A program made the translations under genes and the position numbers. Below the pieces are notes generated by a model. That model was not told the DNA's origin, searched no databases, and saw only the letters and a program-made list of their open reading frames with translations. Source: Rhizophlyctis rosea (taxonomy: Eukaryota; Chytridiomycota; Chytridiomycetes; Rhizophlyctidales; Rhizophlyctidaceae). Taken from it: DNA of 64,000 bases. The stretch lies in the NCBI GenBank assembly GCA_027596075.1, contig JADGJC010000024.1, forward strand, positions 174,917 through 238,916, given 5' to 3'. Positions 9,248 to 19,995 of this stretch are shown one piece after another (within the stretch, counting starts at the first letter, position 1; every line of letters begins with the position of its first letter).

Positions 9248-12200
9248 ATGACAACGATGCTGGGCCCTGGTGCCAGACCTGCCTTTTCAACAACGCACCC
9301 TTCAACTCAAGCTTCATACACCGACGGAATCCCCCCCTCCTCTGTACCCACAGACAAACGAAAATACCCCTCTCCATCCTCCTCTGCCTCCGCCATATCA
9401 GACGCACTTTATGAACTTGTTCGCAAATATCTATCTAGCCACGATGCTGCCGGGGACCAAATTGGTGAGCAAGGACCGCCTTGAGGGTGGGAGGCTAGTC
9501 GAAGCAGATCAGTATGCGAGCTATGCTCGCAGAAGTGCGCGCAGCGCTTGGTTTGCCTTAAGGGAGGTGCAGGCTGGGAGTAAGCGAGCGTTACTCACAC
9601 AAGTGCGCGCAGCGCACCGTTCAACTTGCGGTTGGGAGAGGTTGGAAGATCATTGAGTAAGAGGGGTATGCGCGCGAGCACACAATTGACTGGCACTGCC
9701 CACTTTATCAAGTGAATGAGAGCGAACAGCTTGGTTTGCAGAAAACTGACACAATTTTCAACAGAAGCACAAGCACAAGTCGAACAAACATATCAATATT
9801 GCATGCGGATCCTGAGTAGTCGCATGTCCTCCTCGATTGTCCAGGATGACTTGCACTTGGCTGACTTGATCAAAAAGCGACGTGAGTAATGGTTTGTTAT
9901 TTTGATGGAGGCCAATCGATGCACGTCCTGACACTTCTCAAATAGTCATGCGAAGAGACAAAACATCTACATCAGCAGTACAATTTTCCAACCTCTACAA
10001 CAAACTCAGCGCACAGGTAATACGGGACATTTGCCGGGGTTGACTTTGGAGCTCAGCTGAATCTAAGCAACCAGCTTTAGGACAACCTGCATAACAAATG
10101 GGCAGTACTATCTTTCTTATCCGCAATCAGTGGTCAAGCGGATAATGTGGAGCCAGTGGACGCGGTTGGTTTGAATGCTTCCCTTACTCTCATCTGAAAG
10201 CATCTTCACTCACGATTGTGCTCAGTCTGTAAATAATGCCTTTGCGACCTTCGGCCTTCGCAAGTTACCACAAGCAACAGCAAGCAGCAGTTCGTTTACC
10301 CAGCCAGATACACAAAGACCGCGAGAAGATGACGACAGCAAAACTCCCTTACCGTCCAAACCTTACAATTCGTACTACGCCAAATCCCACAAAGGCATGA
10401 TAAATCGCATCATTTTCAGTTGTCCCTACATAGATCTGACAATCAACCACAGCACAAACCGAAGTAACGGAATCCATGTTACTACGAGACATCATCTACG
10501 TCTTCCAAGGAATTGATGGAAAGTATGTGCGGTACGACCCATCAGCGGACTCGTTCCTGGTGAATCCCGAGGTGAGGAAAGATCTGTGCGTGCTTCCCTC
10601 GGATGTCGCTGACAGGCAATGGTGCCATGAAGACAGGCGTCCCCCGACCTCTCCGAGAAATCATCCGGCGATTAGCGGAGACGGGCTGGCTGTACCGGCG
10701 GATTCATGATCATGTGCAGAAAGCGAAAACGGAGACCAAGGCGGGGTTAGTTGGTCAGGTAAGTCTCGTTGAGAAACCAGGCAAGCCATCAGAGCCACAC
10801 GCGATCACTGAAACTCACCCCAACACAGAGCTTCTGCTCAGCTCTAAGCCAAGAGCTGACCGACTACTACCGCCTCATCGCCGTCCTGGAGGCGCAGATT
10901 GCACGGGAGCAACAAGCGGGCAGCTTTGCGGCGAAGGGACTTTCGTTGAAACGGTTGCATGTTTGGACGATGGAGCCGTTACATCGGTTGCGGATGATGA
11001 GTGTGTTGATTGATTTGTGTGCCGGTGCGTTTGGGTTTTTAGGGTGTAGTTTGGTGGTTGTGCGGGTCTTAGTTTGGAGCGGAAGGTTGATGATTTGTAC
11101 GCTTTTGTGTCGTGTAGGAGAAAAGGGCGGGGCGCTCATATCCATAGTACACAATTATGTGAATCATGGGGATCCGTTCGTGCAGATGTTCATTCATCGG
11201 TTGTTGTCGGAGGTATGTGCTTTCGCACTGTTTTATTGACAATGCTCCCACGGAATCTCCGTTTTGCATCCTTTCTCACTCTTGTTCTTTCAACCTCAGA
11301 TATCCAAACCCTTCTACGACATGCTCCGCCGATGGATCTACGAAGGCGAGCTCGAAGACCCTTTCGACGAGTTCTTCGTCGCGGTGGACATGAACGCCGA
11401 CGACGGCAACCTGTGGCGAGCAAAGTACACTCTGCGATACGATATGGTGCCGAGTTTTTTGAGTAGGGCGGTGGCGAAGAAGGTAAATAAACGAATCCCC
11501 CCCCCCCCCCCCCCGCGCTTTAGTTATTGCCCCTTCCTCACCACCACCCACCCACCAAACAGATCTTCCTAATCGGCAAATCCCTCAACTTCATCCGCCA
11601 CACCTGCGCCGGCGACGCCTACGTCGTTTCGCGGAGCGCACTTTCGGTCAGTGCCAAGGGATTGACGTACGGCGATTTGGGCGGGTTGGAAGAGAGTGTT
11701 GAGAAGAGCTATAAGGGTGTTAGTGGGCATTTGTTGGAGATTTTGTTTGGGAGGTATAGGTTGATGGATCATTTTGTTGCGTTGAAGAAGTACCTTTTGC
11801 TTGGGGCTGGGGATTTTGTGCAGTTTTTGATGGATGAGTTGGGGTGAGTTCCTTCTTGTTCCTTTGGTGTTTTTTGTTCGGAGATGGAAGAGGGGATGGG
11901 GTTCATTTTAGCTTAGTAAGATGAAAGATAACTGGAAAGAGTACCTCATGCCAGGGTGTTAATGTTTCCTCCCTTATCTACTTTCTCCAGAGACGCACTA
12001 AACAAACCCGCCTCAACAATCTACCGCCACAACCTCACGGCCGTCCTCGAATCCGCCATTCGGTCCTCAAACGCCCAACACGACGACGCGGATATTGTCA
12101 AGAGGCTTGACGTTCGACTCCTCGAGGTACAGTTCCCCCCTTTCTCCCCCTCCCCCTCCCCATCGCCCGTTAATATTTTGCCCTAGGCATCACAAGGCGA

Positions 12201-13581
12201 CACGGGCTGGGACATCTTTGCGCTAGACTACCACGTGCAAGGCGCACTGAGCACGATATTTACAACGCAAGCGATGCATGCTTATTTGAAGCTTTTCACG
12301 TTTTTGTGGCGGGTGAAGAGGGTTGAGCATGCGCTTGCTGGCGGGTGGAGGAGGAGGGGGAGGAGAAGCTTGGTATTGAGGAGGATTTTGCCTGGTGAGT
12401 TTGTTCTTTTGGTGTTTTTTTTTATTTTTTCATGGAGGCGGGGGTTGTTGGAAAGGAGCGCGTGACCTGTTTTATTATCTTGTTTTGGCATTTGGCCAAA
12501 AAAAAGGGGCACGTTTTGACATCCCCTTCATCTACAACCCCTTCTCTCTTCACACAGAAATCTCCCACGACCTCCAACACTGCCACATACTGCATGCGGA
12601 GATGTCGCACTTCATTCTGCAGCTGCAGTATTACATCCTGTTTGAGGTTATTGAGTGTAGCTGGGAGGAGCTTATGGACGTTTTGGAGAAGCGCGGAGAG
12701 GGATGGGGTATGGATCTTGATGCCGTGATAGGGGCGCATAATCGGTATTTGAATTGTGTGAGCCAGAAGGGGCTTTTGGGTGGGGTTGGTGGGGGTGGGG
12801 TGAGTTTTTGTTTTGACTTTTTCTTTTTGGTTTGTTGGGGGGCAAGGGTGGAGGGGTTTGGTTTTTGATGTTGAGTTTCTGAATGTTGGATATACGCAGC
12901 ATAACATCCCATCCAAACTCCTCAAAATCTTCGATACGATCCTCGCGTTTGGGGAAGCGTGCGAGGGGCTTTTGAAGTGGGGGGAGGTTGAGATGAGGGT
13001 TAGGGGGTTGGCGATGAGGACTAGGTATCAGAAGAGTGTTGAGGTTAGTTATTTTGCGGAAGGTTTTTTTCTTTGCGGGGTTTTGGTTGATGTGTTTTTT
13101 TCTTTTGTGTAGGATAAGTGGGGACTTTCGGAAGTTGAGCAGGACGCTTCTGGGCGGTATGGGGAGGAGAGGGGACGGGATTCCGAGGGGGAGGTGAGGA
13201 GGTTGAGGAAGAGGGTTGAGGTTGTTGGTGGGGTTTTTCGGGTGAGTTTTTTTTTTTGGTTGGTTTTTTTGGGTTGGGCTCTGCTTTTTTGTGGGTGGTG
13301 TTTGTCAGATGCATGGGGTTGCGCGATGGAAGGAAACAGTTTTGCTGATTTTTGCGTGTTGGTTTTCGCAGGACGAGTTGAAGAGCTTGTTGGGTGTTTT
13401 GGGGAAGGAAGGGGATGAGACGCTGAGGGGGTTGAGTGTCAGGTTGGATTTCAATCATGTAAGTTTTTCGGAATGTTTCTTGCTGGAGTGTGTGAATATG
13501 AAAAGATGTTTATTGACCTAATCGTGTTTGTTCCTCCAGTATTACGCGATGCAGGGAGTGAAGGACGCCGCTGGTGCGTGA
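9248..13581 (+). CDS. SPC98: Gamma-tubulin complex component 3 (GCP3/Spc98)
   Basis: GCP3 is a core subunit of the gamma-tubulin small complex that nucleates microtubules at spindle poles or basal bodies. Diagnostic stretches: [20 protein letters not shown] and [16 protein letters not shown], then [56 protein letters not shown] and [10 protein letters not shown]. Exons: 9248-9464, 9765-9881, 9946-10016, 10081-10164, 10226 to about 10400 (this 3' end unresolved), 10453-10571, 10633-10758, 10829-11024, 11118-11212, 11300-11482, 11563-11843, 11991-12126, 12187-12394, 12558-12799, 12900-13043, 13113-13241, 13372-13458, 13540-13581. All other junctions keep frame. About 880 residues, a normal size. 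Intron 1 is unusually long (300 nt) and structured. Exons tend to run from C-rich to G-rich. ATG 9248 is the first in-frame Met. Confidence 0.93.
9465..9764 (+). repeat. Long structured intron 1 of GCP3 with direct repeat and GC-rich hairpins
   Basis: This intron is about five times longer than its neighbours. It holds a 15-nt direct repeat (AAGTGCGCGCAGCGC at 9533-9547 and 9601-9615), a 6-bp hairpin at 9515-9531 (TGCGAG/CTCGCA), another at 9578-9596 (GAGTAA/TTACTC), and a third inside the second repeat copy (GTGCGC/GCGCAC, 9603-9617). An inserted small element or structured intronic RNA is possible. Confidence 0.55.
11499..11515 (+). repeat. Poly-C run in a GCP3 intron
   Basis: An uninterrupted run of about 16 C bases between donor (11483) and acceptor (11562). 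It may be a real homopolymer or vary with sequencing. Confidence 0.8.
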
Positions 13582-14097
13582 AAACTCCGTTAGTGAAAGT
13601 TCCCGAAACCCCCTTTTCCCGCGGCGTAGTAATGTATTGCTGTTTGTTCGTTTCCTTTGTAAATATCACCTGTTCGACATTCCAAAGACTGACGTTTTGC
13701 CTTTGTTCGTGGACCCCTTCCTGACTCCCCCAACTCCGTCTAAGTTTAACTGTGCGATCCTCCTTTTGAGGCAGGATCGCTGTAAAATGCGTGGACCTCA
13801 GTTTCATTTCACAGCAAGACATGAACTTGCAAGTATCATATACGTCCCCCCTCGCACATGAGACCAATCAAAAAAAAAAGAAGAAGGGGTAGAATAGCAT
13901 GTACAATATCTGATTACGAACATAAGACGCGAAGGCAAAAAAAAAAAAGAAGAAAAGAGTTCTACAGAAGAAGAAAGGGAAGAAGGAAGAAAGAAGGGTG
14001 AATAGCAAAAGCGGGGAACGTGGCCTCTTGCTATTTCACGATTTGAACCTTGAGAGGAAAGCCTTGTATGGATGTTCCTCCTGTGGGCCCCGAAATT
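13582..14097. other. Intergenic region between two convergent genes
   Basis: This is the 3' flank of both GCP3 and the GTPase gene. It holds A/G-rich runs at 13870-14000 (poly-A interrupted by AAG). I see no gene. Confidence 0.5.
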
Positions 14098-15043
14098 TCA
14101 CGGCAAATGCGCAATAAGATGATCAAACAACTCCTGGACATTGACACCCGTCTTGGACGATACGGCGCGAAACTCCATGTTCCATTCTTTGGCTTGTTTC
14201 ATTGCGTCGGGGAGGGGGACGACGATGCTGTCTGCTTCGTCGGACTAGATGGCAAGTGGGATTGATGAGAGGGAAGGGGGAGAGTGGGGGTGTGCGATGT
14301 GGGGGGAAGGGATTTACCTTTGTGCCTACGAGGATTGTTAGGGCTTCTGGTGCGTTTCTGGGGAGGTGGGCAGAGGTGAGAGGGTGATTTGAGGGGAAGT
14401 GGGTGAAGTGGGATTTGCTTACCGCTTGAATTCGTTGTACCAGTAAGGGAGTTCGAGGAAGGATGATGTGTTTAGGAGGTCGAAGCAGATTAGGATAGCC
14501 TGTGTTGTGAGGCGATGGGGTGTTGAATTTTAGTGTGGATAAGTTAGAGTTGTCATTTTCGATGGCGTAACGGGCGAGATGGATGGATACCTACGCTAAC
14601 GTCTTCAAAGAATTGTTCCAGGAGAGGTCTATAACGCGGGTGCCCGCCGCAGGACCAAATATTCAGGGAGTATTTCTTGCTGATTTGGGTGTAGCGATTA
14701 GGCTTTTTTGAATTACGCTTTTTGTTGGGATGCAAAATTGTATTCTTCGGGCATGAAAATGAAAAGAAAAACCTTACTTGTCGCTACTGGTTTTCACGCA
14801 TAGGTCTGCGCCAAAGGTTTGCATGTAGTCTTGGGTGTAGGTGTTTGTGACTGCTCTGGTGGGATGACGGAGATTTCAGAGATGGGTCATTGTGGAATGC
14901 GAGAGAAGAATTTCCGTGAGAAGAGCATGTGCGCGTTTGGTGTACCTTTGAACCAGGGCTGTTTTGCCACATCCCACGGACCCTATGACGACGACCTTCT
15001 TTGCGTCTGAAGGGCCGGTTGTTGCTGCTTCTATGCTTGTCAT
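14098..15043 (-). CDS. Atypical Rab-like small GTPase without lipid-anchor cysteine
   Basis: Six exons (14946-15043, 14778-14855, 14595-14679, 14423-14499, 14318-14357, 14098-14244) sum to 525 nt, 174 aa, all junctions in frame. Seen: G1 GSVGCGKT (residues 21-28); a switch I region ending in TFGADLCVKT; a G3 position that reads IWSCGG instead of the usual WDTAG, so the DxxG aspartate is Ser68; Rab-like AILICFDLLNTSSF; G4 TKSD (125-128); G5 SSK (155-157). The C-terminus is LIAHLP with no cysteine, so prenylation is not expected. Small GTPases switch between GTP and GDP states in trafficking; loss of the switch II Asp suggests altered nucleotide handling. Unprenylated Rab-like proteins of this size include IFT27 and IFT22 of intraflagellar transport, an attractive but unproven alternative in this flagellum-rich window. 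Confidence 0.82.
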
Positions 15044-15485
15044 GGCGTGTGATATGTATGTTCGGTGTATATAGAGAGAAGTAGGTAGCTCTGGGGTGAT
15101 GCGCTTTAGGTTGGGGGATGGAGGATGGGAGTAACTGGAGAGGGGGAGGTTGGAGGAGGCAAGGAGGGAGAACAGATGGATGGACCCTTTTTTCATTTGG
15201 ATGGTCAATTTGACGCGTCGCAGTATGACCATATATGGATATCCGGATGAGTGGGGGCTTGGCAACTCAGCCTCATGCATACAAAGCCATCTTTGCAGAT
15301 GTTCATCTCATCCAACTGCCTCTCTCCAAACTTCTCCCACTTTCCATCCACAAACGATATCCAACCAAATATACCTATAGAAACTTCCCGCAGACTTTCC
15401 CACGAAAACCAACAGCATCCATAACAGCTAGCGAAATATCTTATAGAGTTCACAGGCCGGCAACCGCAGTCTAGATATGTACTGC
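15044..15485. promoter_or_regulatory. Intergenic promoter region between divergent genes
   Basis: These bases separate the GTPase start (minus) and the small membrane protein start (plus). A TATATA lies at 15068-15073, only 25-30 bases from the GTPase ATG, which would imply a very short leader if used. No gene is supported. Confidence 0.35.
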
Positions 15486-15928
15486 ATGCAATGGTTCCTA
15501 GTCCTCTTCCTCCTCCCCTTCCCACAAACATCCTCATTCTTCCTCCTATCCTTCCTCCTATGCATGTTCCTACACCATAAGCCGTGTCTATATTGGTAAG
15601 TGCGAACCTCAAACGCGTAGTCCAGTCATCTCGACTCCAGCACCGTGTCTGCCGTATGTTTCCGTTTACACAACACATACCAACTAAATTTGAGAACAGC
15701 TCACTAGTAATCTTCGCCCTCCTCTCCTCGTCCTGCTACTTCTCGGATTCACCAGAAACGGGACGGCGGTGCTGGGTCGATTTCGGGAGTGACGGGTGGT
15801 TGTTTACGGGACGGTTGCAGGGGATGGTGTATCTGGATCAGGCATCGAGAGGGGTCGTGGGGGCGGCGGCGGCGTCTGGGGCGGGATCGGCGAGTGCGGC
15901 GATGGGGAGTTGGGATGGCGGGTCATGA
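15486..15928 (+). CDS. Small predicted membrane protein, unknown function
   Basis: Exons 15486-15595 and 15700-15928 (donor GTAAGT, acceptor ACAG) join in phase 2 and give 112 residues. The first 36 residues are almost entirely Phe, Leu, Ser and Pro (MQWFLVLFLLPFPQ, FFLLSFLLCMFL), enough for one or two membrane spans or a signal anchor. A second hydrophobic piece (SLVIFALLSSSCYF) follows the splice. The rest is a short soluble tail ending in an Ala/Gly/Ser-rich stretch. I recognise no family. It could be a small organellar membrane protein, or the model may lack exons. Confidence 0.5.
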
Positions 15929-17001
15929 GATTTGGACGAGTGGGAGGTTGGGATGTGTGGACCGTTGGATTTGTCTGTGAGGGTTGGATCGTGTGTTGGG
16001 GGGTGGACGAGGTCAATCGTGTGATTTTTGAAGTGAACGGATCGACATCCGTTCATGGCAGGGAACTATAGCACGGGGAACGGCGGGGCGCGATATTGCC
16101 GTCTTGGGGCTTGCGGCTTCTTGTAGCTCTGGAAGACCCCTCTCGTTCGGCTGTCATTTCATCCCCATCACTCGTAGCCACGCGTTCCCTTCCCGCTTTT
16201 CCCGAATGTCGGTTGAATTATGCATCGGCTTGTAACCTGTCGATAGCTGTAAAGTCAATCATCTCGTACTTGCGTGCCTGCGTGTCACCCATTCTGACGA
16301 GTGTAGACTGCATGGTCGGATCCTTCTGCTGAATTCCCGAGACTGGGCGCGGTAGTGGAAGAGGATGTGTCTCCTCGTTATCTCTGCTTGTAGGCTACTA
16401 TATGTTTTGTGCTATAGTATTTTTTGTAGATAGATTATTTACCATTATAGTATATACGCTGTCCCTCACCACGTAGACACCCCTTTCCGATTAGTCATGT
16501 TGTGAGATCTTTGATCTTTGGTATTGGTGGAACTTTCTGCAAGGTCATACGCTTTCTCATTCCGCGGGGAACATCTAACCAAGATGCATGGCCCAGCCGA
16601 TGTGTCGGCCTGCACGCGTAAATGCGTTGGAAGTAGTCTCACTTTTGCTGAAGTGTGTGCTTCGTACGTTTGGGGTCTCAGACTGTGTATGTCACCTGCA
16701 TGTGGCTGACAGTACTGTGTCCTAACGCCCCGAGTCCTCAGTCCTGACTCTGCTCGTCGTGCTTCGGTGCTGCATGCTGTAAATCCCACGCAACCACTTT
16801 GCAATTCTTGATATCCATGCATGTATTCACGACTCAATCAACGGAGTAGCATAAGTGGAGCATTCTCTCACAAAACGGCCATATCGCGTCCCCCGACACC
16901 ATCACTACAGGACAGCAATATTTAAACTTATTAACATATGGGGCAAAGGGGTGCAAAAATGGTGCGGAAACACCTCATTCGTTGGGATCCAAATACACGC
17001 A
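15929..17001. other. Intergenic region with no supported gene
   Basis: About 1.07 kb between the small membrane protein and the 3' end of the secreted protein gene. Open frames are short, overlap each other and lack splice or domain support. An AT-rich stretch at 16390-16460 may be a 3' untranslated or termination region. Confidence 0.45.
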
Positions 17002-17747
17002 TCAATACCCCATTTCGATAAGTTGATCCGCCAGTTCACGCACTTGTTGCCGCAAGTAAATGCCCGCAGAACCAGCCCCACTCACTCCATGTTCTGTACC
17101 GGTTCCATCTCTTCCATTGAGAAGAGATATCGCCGCACCAACAATCAGGAGTGATCGCGTCCGTACGGCGACCAGACGACCGTTTCGTGATACGCCCTGG
17201 GGAGGGGGGGGGGGGGGGGGGGGCCAAAAAAAATTTTTAAAATTAAATAACCCGTTTGGGGGGAAAAAATTGGGCCCCCCCAACGTTTCAAAAAAAATAA
17301 TAATATATATCTTACGTTAAAGTAGTTGGGTTCCTGATTAAAGGGATAATATTCGTTGGGTTCGATTTTCCCGAATGTGAAAGATTGGCGGGTGTCGGGT
17401 GAATCGAGACGAGCTAGGAGGTTTCGGATGTCTTGTTCGTCAGCCAAGTCCTGCACCAAAAAGAGTGTAGCCATTGATGCATCAGACACCCCTTTATAGC
17501 TTGAAGAGCTCCCCGACACACCGGGGGCACATACCGAGAATGTCCGCGTTTTAGTCGTGACCATCAAGTTTCCACGAAGGTCGGCAAAGGCACCCCAAGT
17601 CCTTGCGTCTGGTGTCATTGCTTGTTCGATTTGGTCCACCCAGGGTTGCCAGCCGGTGTTTCCGGTCCGGATTCCTGTGGAGATTTGGGCGAGTGATGTG
17701 CTGAGTGCTGAGAGGAGGTAGAGAAAGAGGAAGTTGGGTTTGAGCAT
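17002..17747 (-). CDS. Predicted secreted protein, unknown function
   Basis: Exon 17316-17747 starts with a clear signal peptide (MLKPNFLFLYLLSALSTSLAQ) and is spliced in phase 0 (GTAAGA donor at 17315, CCAG acceptor at 17197) to exon 17002-17196, giving 208 residues. The mature part has GWQPWVDQIEQAM, TWGAFADLRGNLMV and, after the splice, RNGRLVAVRTRSLLIVGAAISLLNG, which reads like a small alpha/beta domain. I do not recognise the family. The intron (17197-17315) is strange: a long G run followed by A, T, G and C homopolymers that look like degraded sequence data. The divergent neighbour across a 1.2-kb gap is the Ctr copper transporter. Confidence 0.6.
17201..17310. repeat. Homopolymer-rich block, possible sequencing artefact
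   Basis: A run of about 20 G (with one A) is followed by runs of A, T, G and C that look like a smeared low-complexity read. It lies wholly inside an intron, so the flanking coding frames are unaffected. Confidence 0.7.
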
Positions 17748-18960
17748 TGTGGGATTGTTGCTTTTTTTTTGGCGAGGGGTGAGTGGGGGTGGTGAAGAGA
17801 TATGGGGGGAAGACTGAAGAAGAGCTGCAGAGCTGAGGGTGCAGTGCTCCCCTCTTGGTTTTACCGTGAGTGTCGGGTCAGAGACCAATGACGTGATATC
17901 ATGAGTAAAATTGCTAAGCCACATCCTCGCAAATGAATCAAATGTCATCAAAGACCGCTGATGAAGTTTTCAACTACTTCCTGCACACGCTCTGCCAATA
18001 TTCCCGCCACCCTCTCTAAATAGGATACAAACGATTACCAACTTAGAGTAGAAGCTAGTAAGTTGGCGGTGTGACCGCGTGACAGGGTGTGCTGATGAGA
18101 CACTGAGGTTGCAATTTTTGCAATTTTTATGATCTTGTCGAGGAGCAGGGGCACAAACTGTCGCACCGATATGTAATGGAAACCTCTCCACAGACGACGA
18201 AAGATCATATGAAACACTGTGCCATGTCCTGTTTCGGATCGTCGGTCCTGTCAACGGCCCTCCCGCAATTGAATTTACACGGAGGTGCACTGCCTTCGTG
18301 ATTTCGACACATATGCTTTTGGATGTGAATTGCCTTCCCACATCCCGATCGAAAAGCTCCAAAGTGGACGAAACTGGTGAAGCTTCAACTGCTACAGCGC
18401 AGTTAGCACCAAGTGAAGGCGGGTGCAGTCAGCAGCGAGTGTGGCTTGTGTAAGTGGCAGTGGGATTTGCTCCCCTACTACGATGTGAGTGCGTGACGGC
18501 GAACAGTAGTCGGCACGAAATGTCCCACAATGGGTGCAAGATCGTTCGTCGAAATTGTTTGCTCACCAACACACTGAACGCCAGGGTCCACCTTCCCTGG
18601 TTCCCTGAAACTGGTGACTCATGATTGGCCCCTCCAAACCGCGCTCACGTGTTCCCATCCAATCACCATCGCTTACCCAATCTGTGTTTCCCCAGTTGTG
18701 CACAAATGTCGTACCGATGGAGAGTGGCGTCCCCCCTCCTTCCCCACACAGGAACACAGCCAAAATCACGCGAGCTGATCCAAACTTTGTTCAATCAAAG
18801 GTCCTTCGATGAGGTATTTTTGCTTGCCCTTTCCCCCTCGTCCTCTCCCTCTCTCCCAACCTCACCACCACCCAACCTCATTGTCATCTTGTTTGAAACC
18901 CCGTAGTTTTACTACCGCCGTCAACATATACCTAATAATAGTCATTAATAGTTCTCCCCG
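17748..18960. promoter_or_regulatory. Divergent promoter region of the secreted protein and Ctr copper transporter
   Basis: About 1.2 kb with no supported gene. It contains TTTGCTC at 18466-18472 and TTTGCTCA at 18558-18565, which match the yeast Mac1-type copper response element core, roughly 400-490 bases before the Ctr start. Close to the ATG (18830-18900) the sequence is CT-rich. Confidence 0.4.
18558..18565 (+). promoter_or_regulatory. Candidate copper response element (TTTGCTCA)
   Basis: An exact match to the yeast CuRE octamer, 396 bases upstream of the Ctr ATG; a second 7-base core lies 92 bases further upstream (18466-18472). The match is by sequence only and chance occurrence is plausible. 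Confidence 0.3.
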
Positions 18961-19995
18961 ATGCACTCGTCCAACATGATCTCGAGATTTCTACCAACCA
19001 CCCTCCTGCCCCTCACCCTCTTCCTCACCTCCCTCACCACCCCTCTCCTCGCGCAAACCACGTACCCCCTCCCCGACACAAACATCACAACATCCCTAAC
19101 CTCCCTCTGCACCCAAATGCCCGGCATGCCCTCCTGCAGCCTCAAATCCGCCTGCCAATCCTCCCCCACCTCCATCCCCTCCCAATACTGCACACCCTTC
19201 TCCCTCCTCTCCTCCGCCTGCGCAAAAGACATGCCAACAATGGACGACTGCCGCCAATACAACTCCGTCTGCAACTCCACCTCCCCATCCTACGCAACCT
19301 GCCAAGCAGCAGCCCTCCCCTCCCTCCCCACAACCGCTCAACTCGCGAAACAGATATACTCCATCTGCACCGAAATGTCCATGGACGGCTGCGACAGATG
19401 TAAACTCACACCCACATCAACCTACGCAGAATGCGACCTCCTCCAAACCTACTCCTACCTCTGCAAATCCATGCCCTCCATGTCCCAGTGCGCGCAATAC
19501 ACCTCACTCTGCTCCGCAAACCCAGGCCTAGACCAATACTGCGCCGTATCCGCCACCTCCGACCCCCCCGAAATGAAAATGTACTTCCACACCGGGATTC
19601 GAGATTTCGTCCTCTTCTACGAATGGGTGCCCCGAACAACAGGACACTACGTCGGCGCGTTGATCGGCGCGTTCCTGTTGGGGTTGATCTATGAGGCGTT
19701 CCAGGCTGCGCATTTGCATCTGGAGAGGGTTCGTTCGGCGCCGTCGGATAAGAAGGTGTTGCTTTCGAAGGGATATCATGCTACGTCGGCGCTTATTCGG
19801 GGTTGTTCGCGTCTCATCTCGGCCACGATCGCGTATCTGATGATGTTGGTCGTAATGACCTACAATGTTGGATTATTCTTCGCGACGGTGGTGGGGTTGG
19901 GTGTCGGCTCTGCGGCGTTTGGGGAGATTGCGAGGCGGGAAGCTGTGAAGGCTGGGTTGGAGGAGGTGGTTAGGGAGAATGAGATTTGTTGTTAG
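18961..19995 (+). CDS. Ctr-family copper transporter with four-module Cys/Met ectodomain
   Basis: Ctr proteins form trimers that import Cu(I). This intronless 344-residue protein has a signal peptide (residues 1-31) and then a Cys-rich extracellular region. Its 16 cysteines fall into four groups of four: 50/59/65/77, 87/97/104/114, 136/144/147/158, 168/177/184/194. Three groups contain MPxM and the third contains EMSM. The Ctr core follows: MKMYFHTGIRDFVLFYEW before TM1, TM1 at about 229-245, the MxxxM of TM2 (Met295, Met299), and the GxxxG of TM3 (Gly312, Gly316). The protein ends in Cys-Cys, like the Cys/His tails of other Ctr proteins. The ectodomain could capture or store copper, or be structural. 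The first half is extremely C-rich and the last third G-rich. ATG 18961 leads directly into the signal peptide; Met6 is an alternative start. Confidence 0.92.
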   Translation: MHSSNMISRFLPTTLLPLTLFLTSLTTPLLAQTTYPLPDTNITTSLTSLCTQMPGMPSCSLKSACQSSPTSIPSQYCTPFSLLSSACAKDMPTMDDCRQYNSVCNSTSPSYATCQAAALPSLPTTAQLAKQIYSICTEMSMDGCDRCKLTPTSTYAECDLLQTYSYLCKSMPSMSQCAQYTSLCSANPGLDQYCAVSATSDPPEMKMYFHTGIRDFVLFYEWVPRTTGHYVGALIGAFLLGLIYEAFQAAHLHLERVRSAPSDKKVLLSKGYHATSALIRGCSRLISATIAYLMMLVVMTYNVGLFFATVVGLGVGSAAFGEIARREAVKAGLEEVVRENEICC

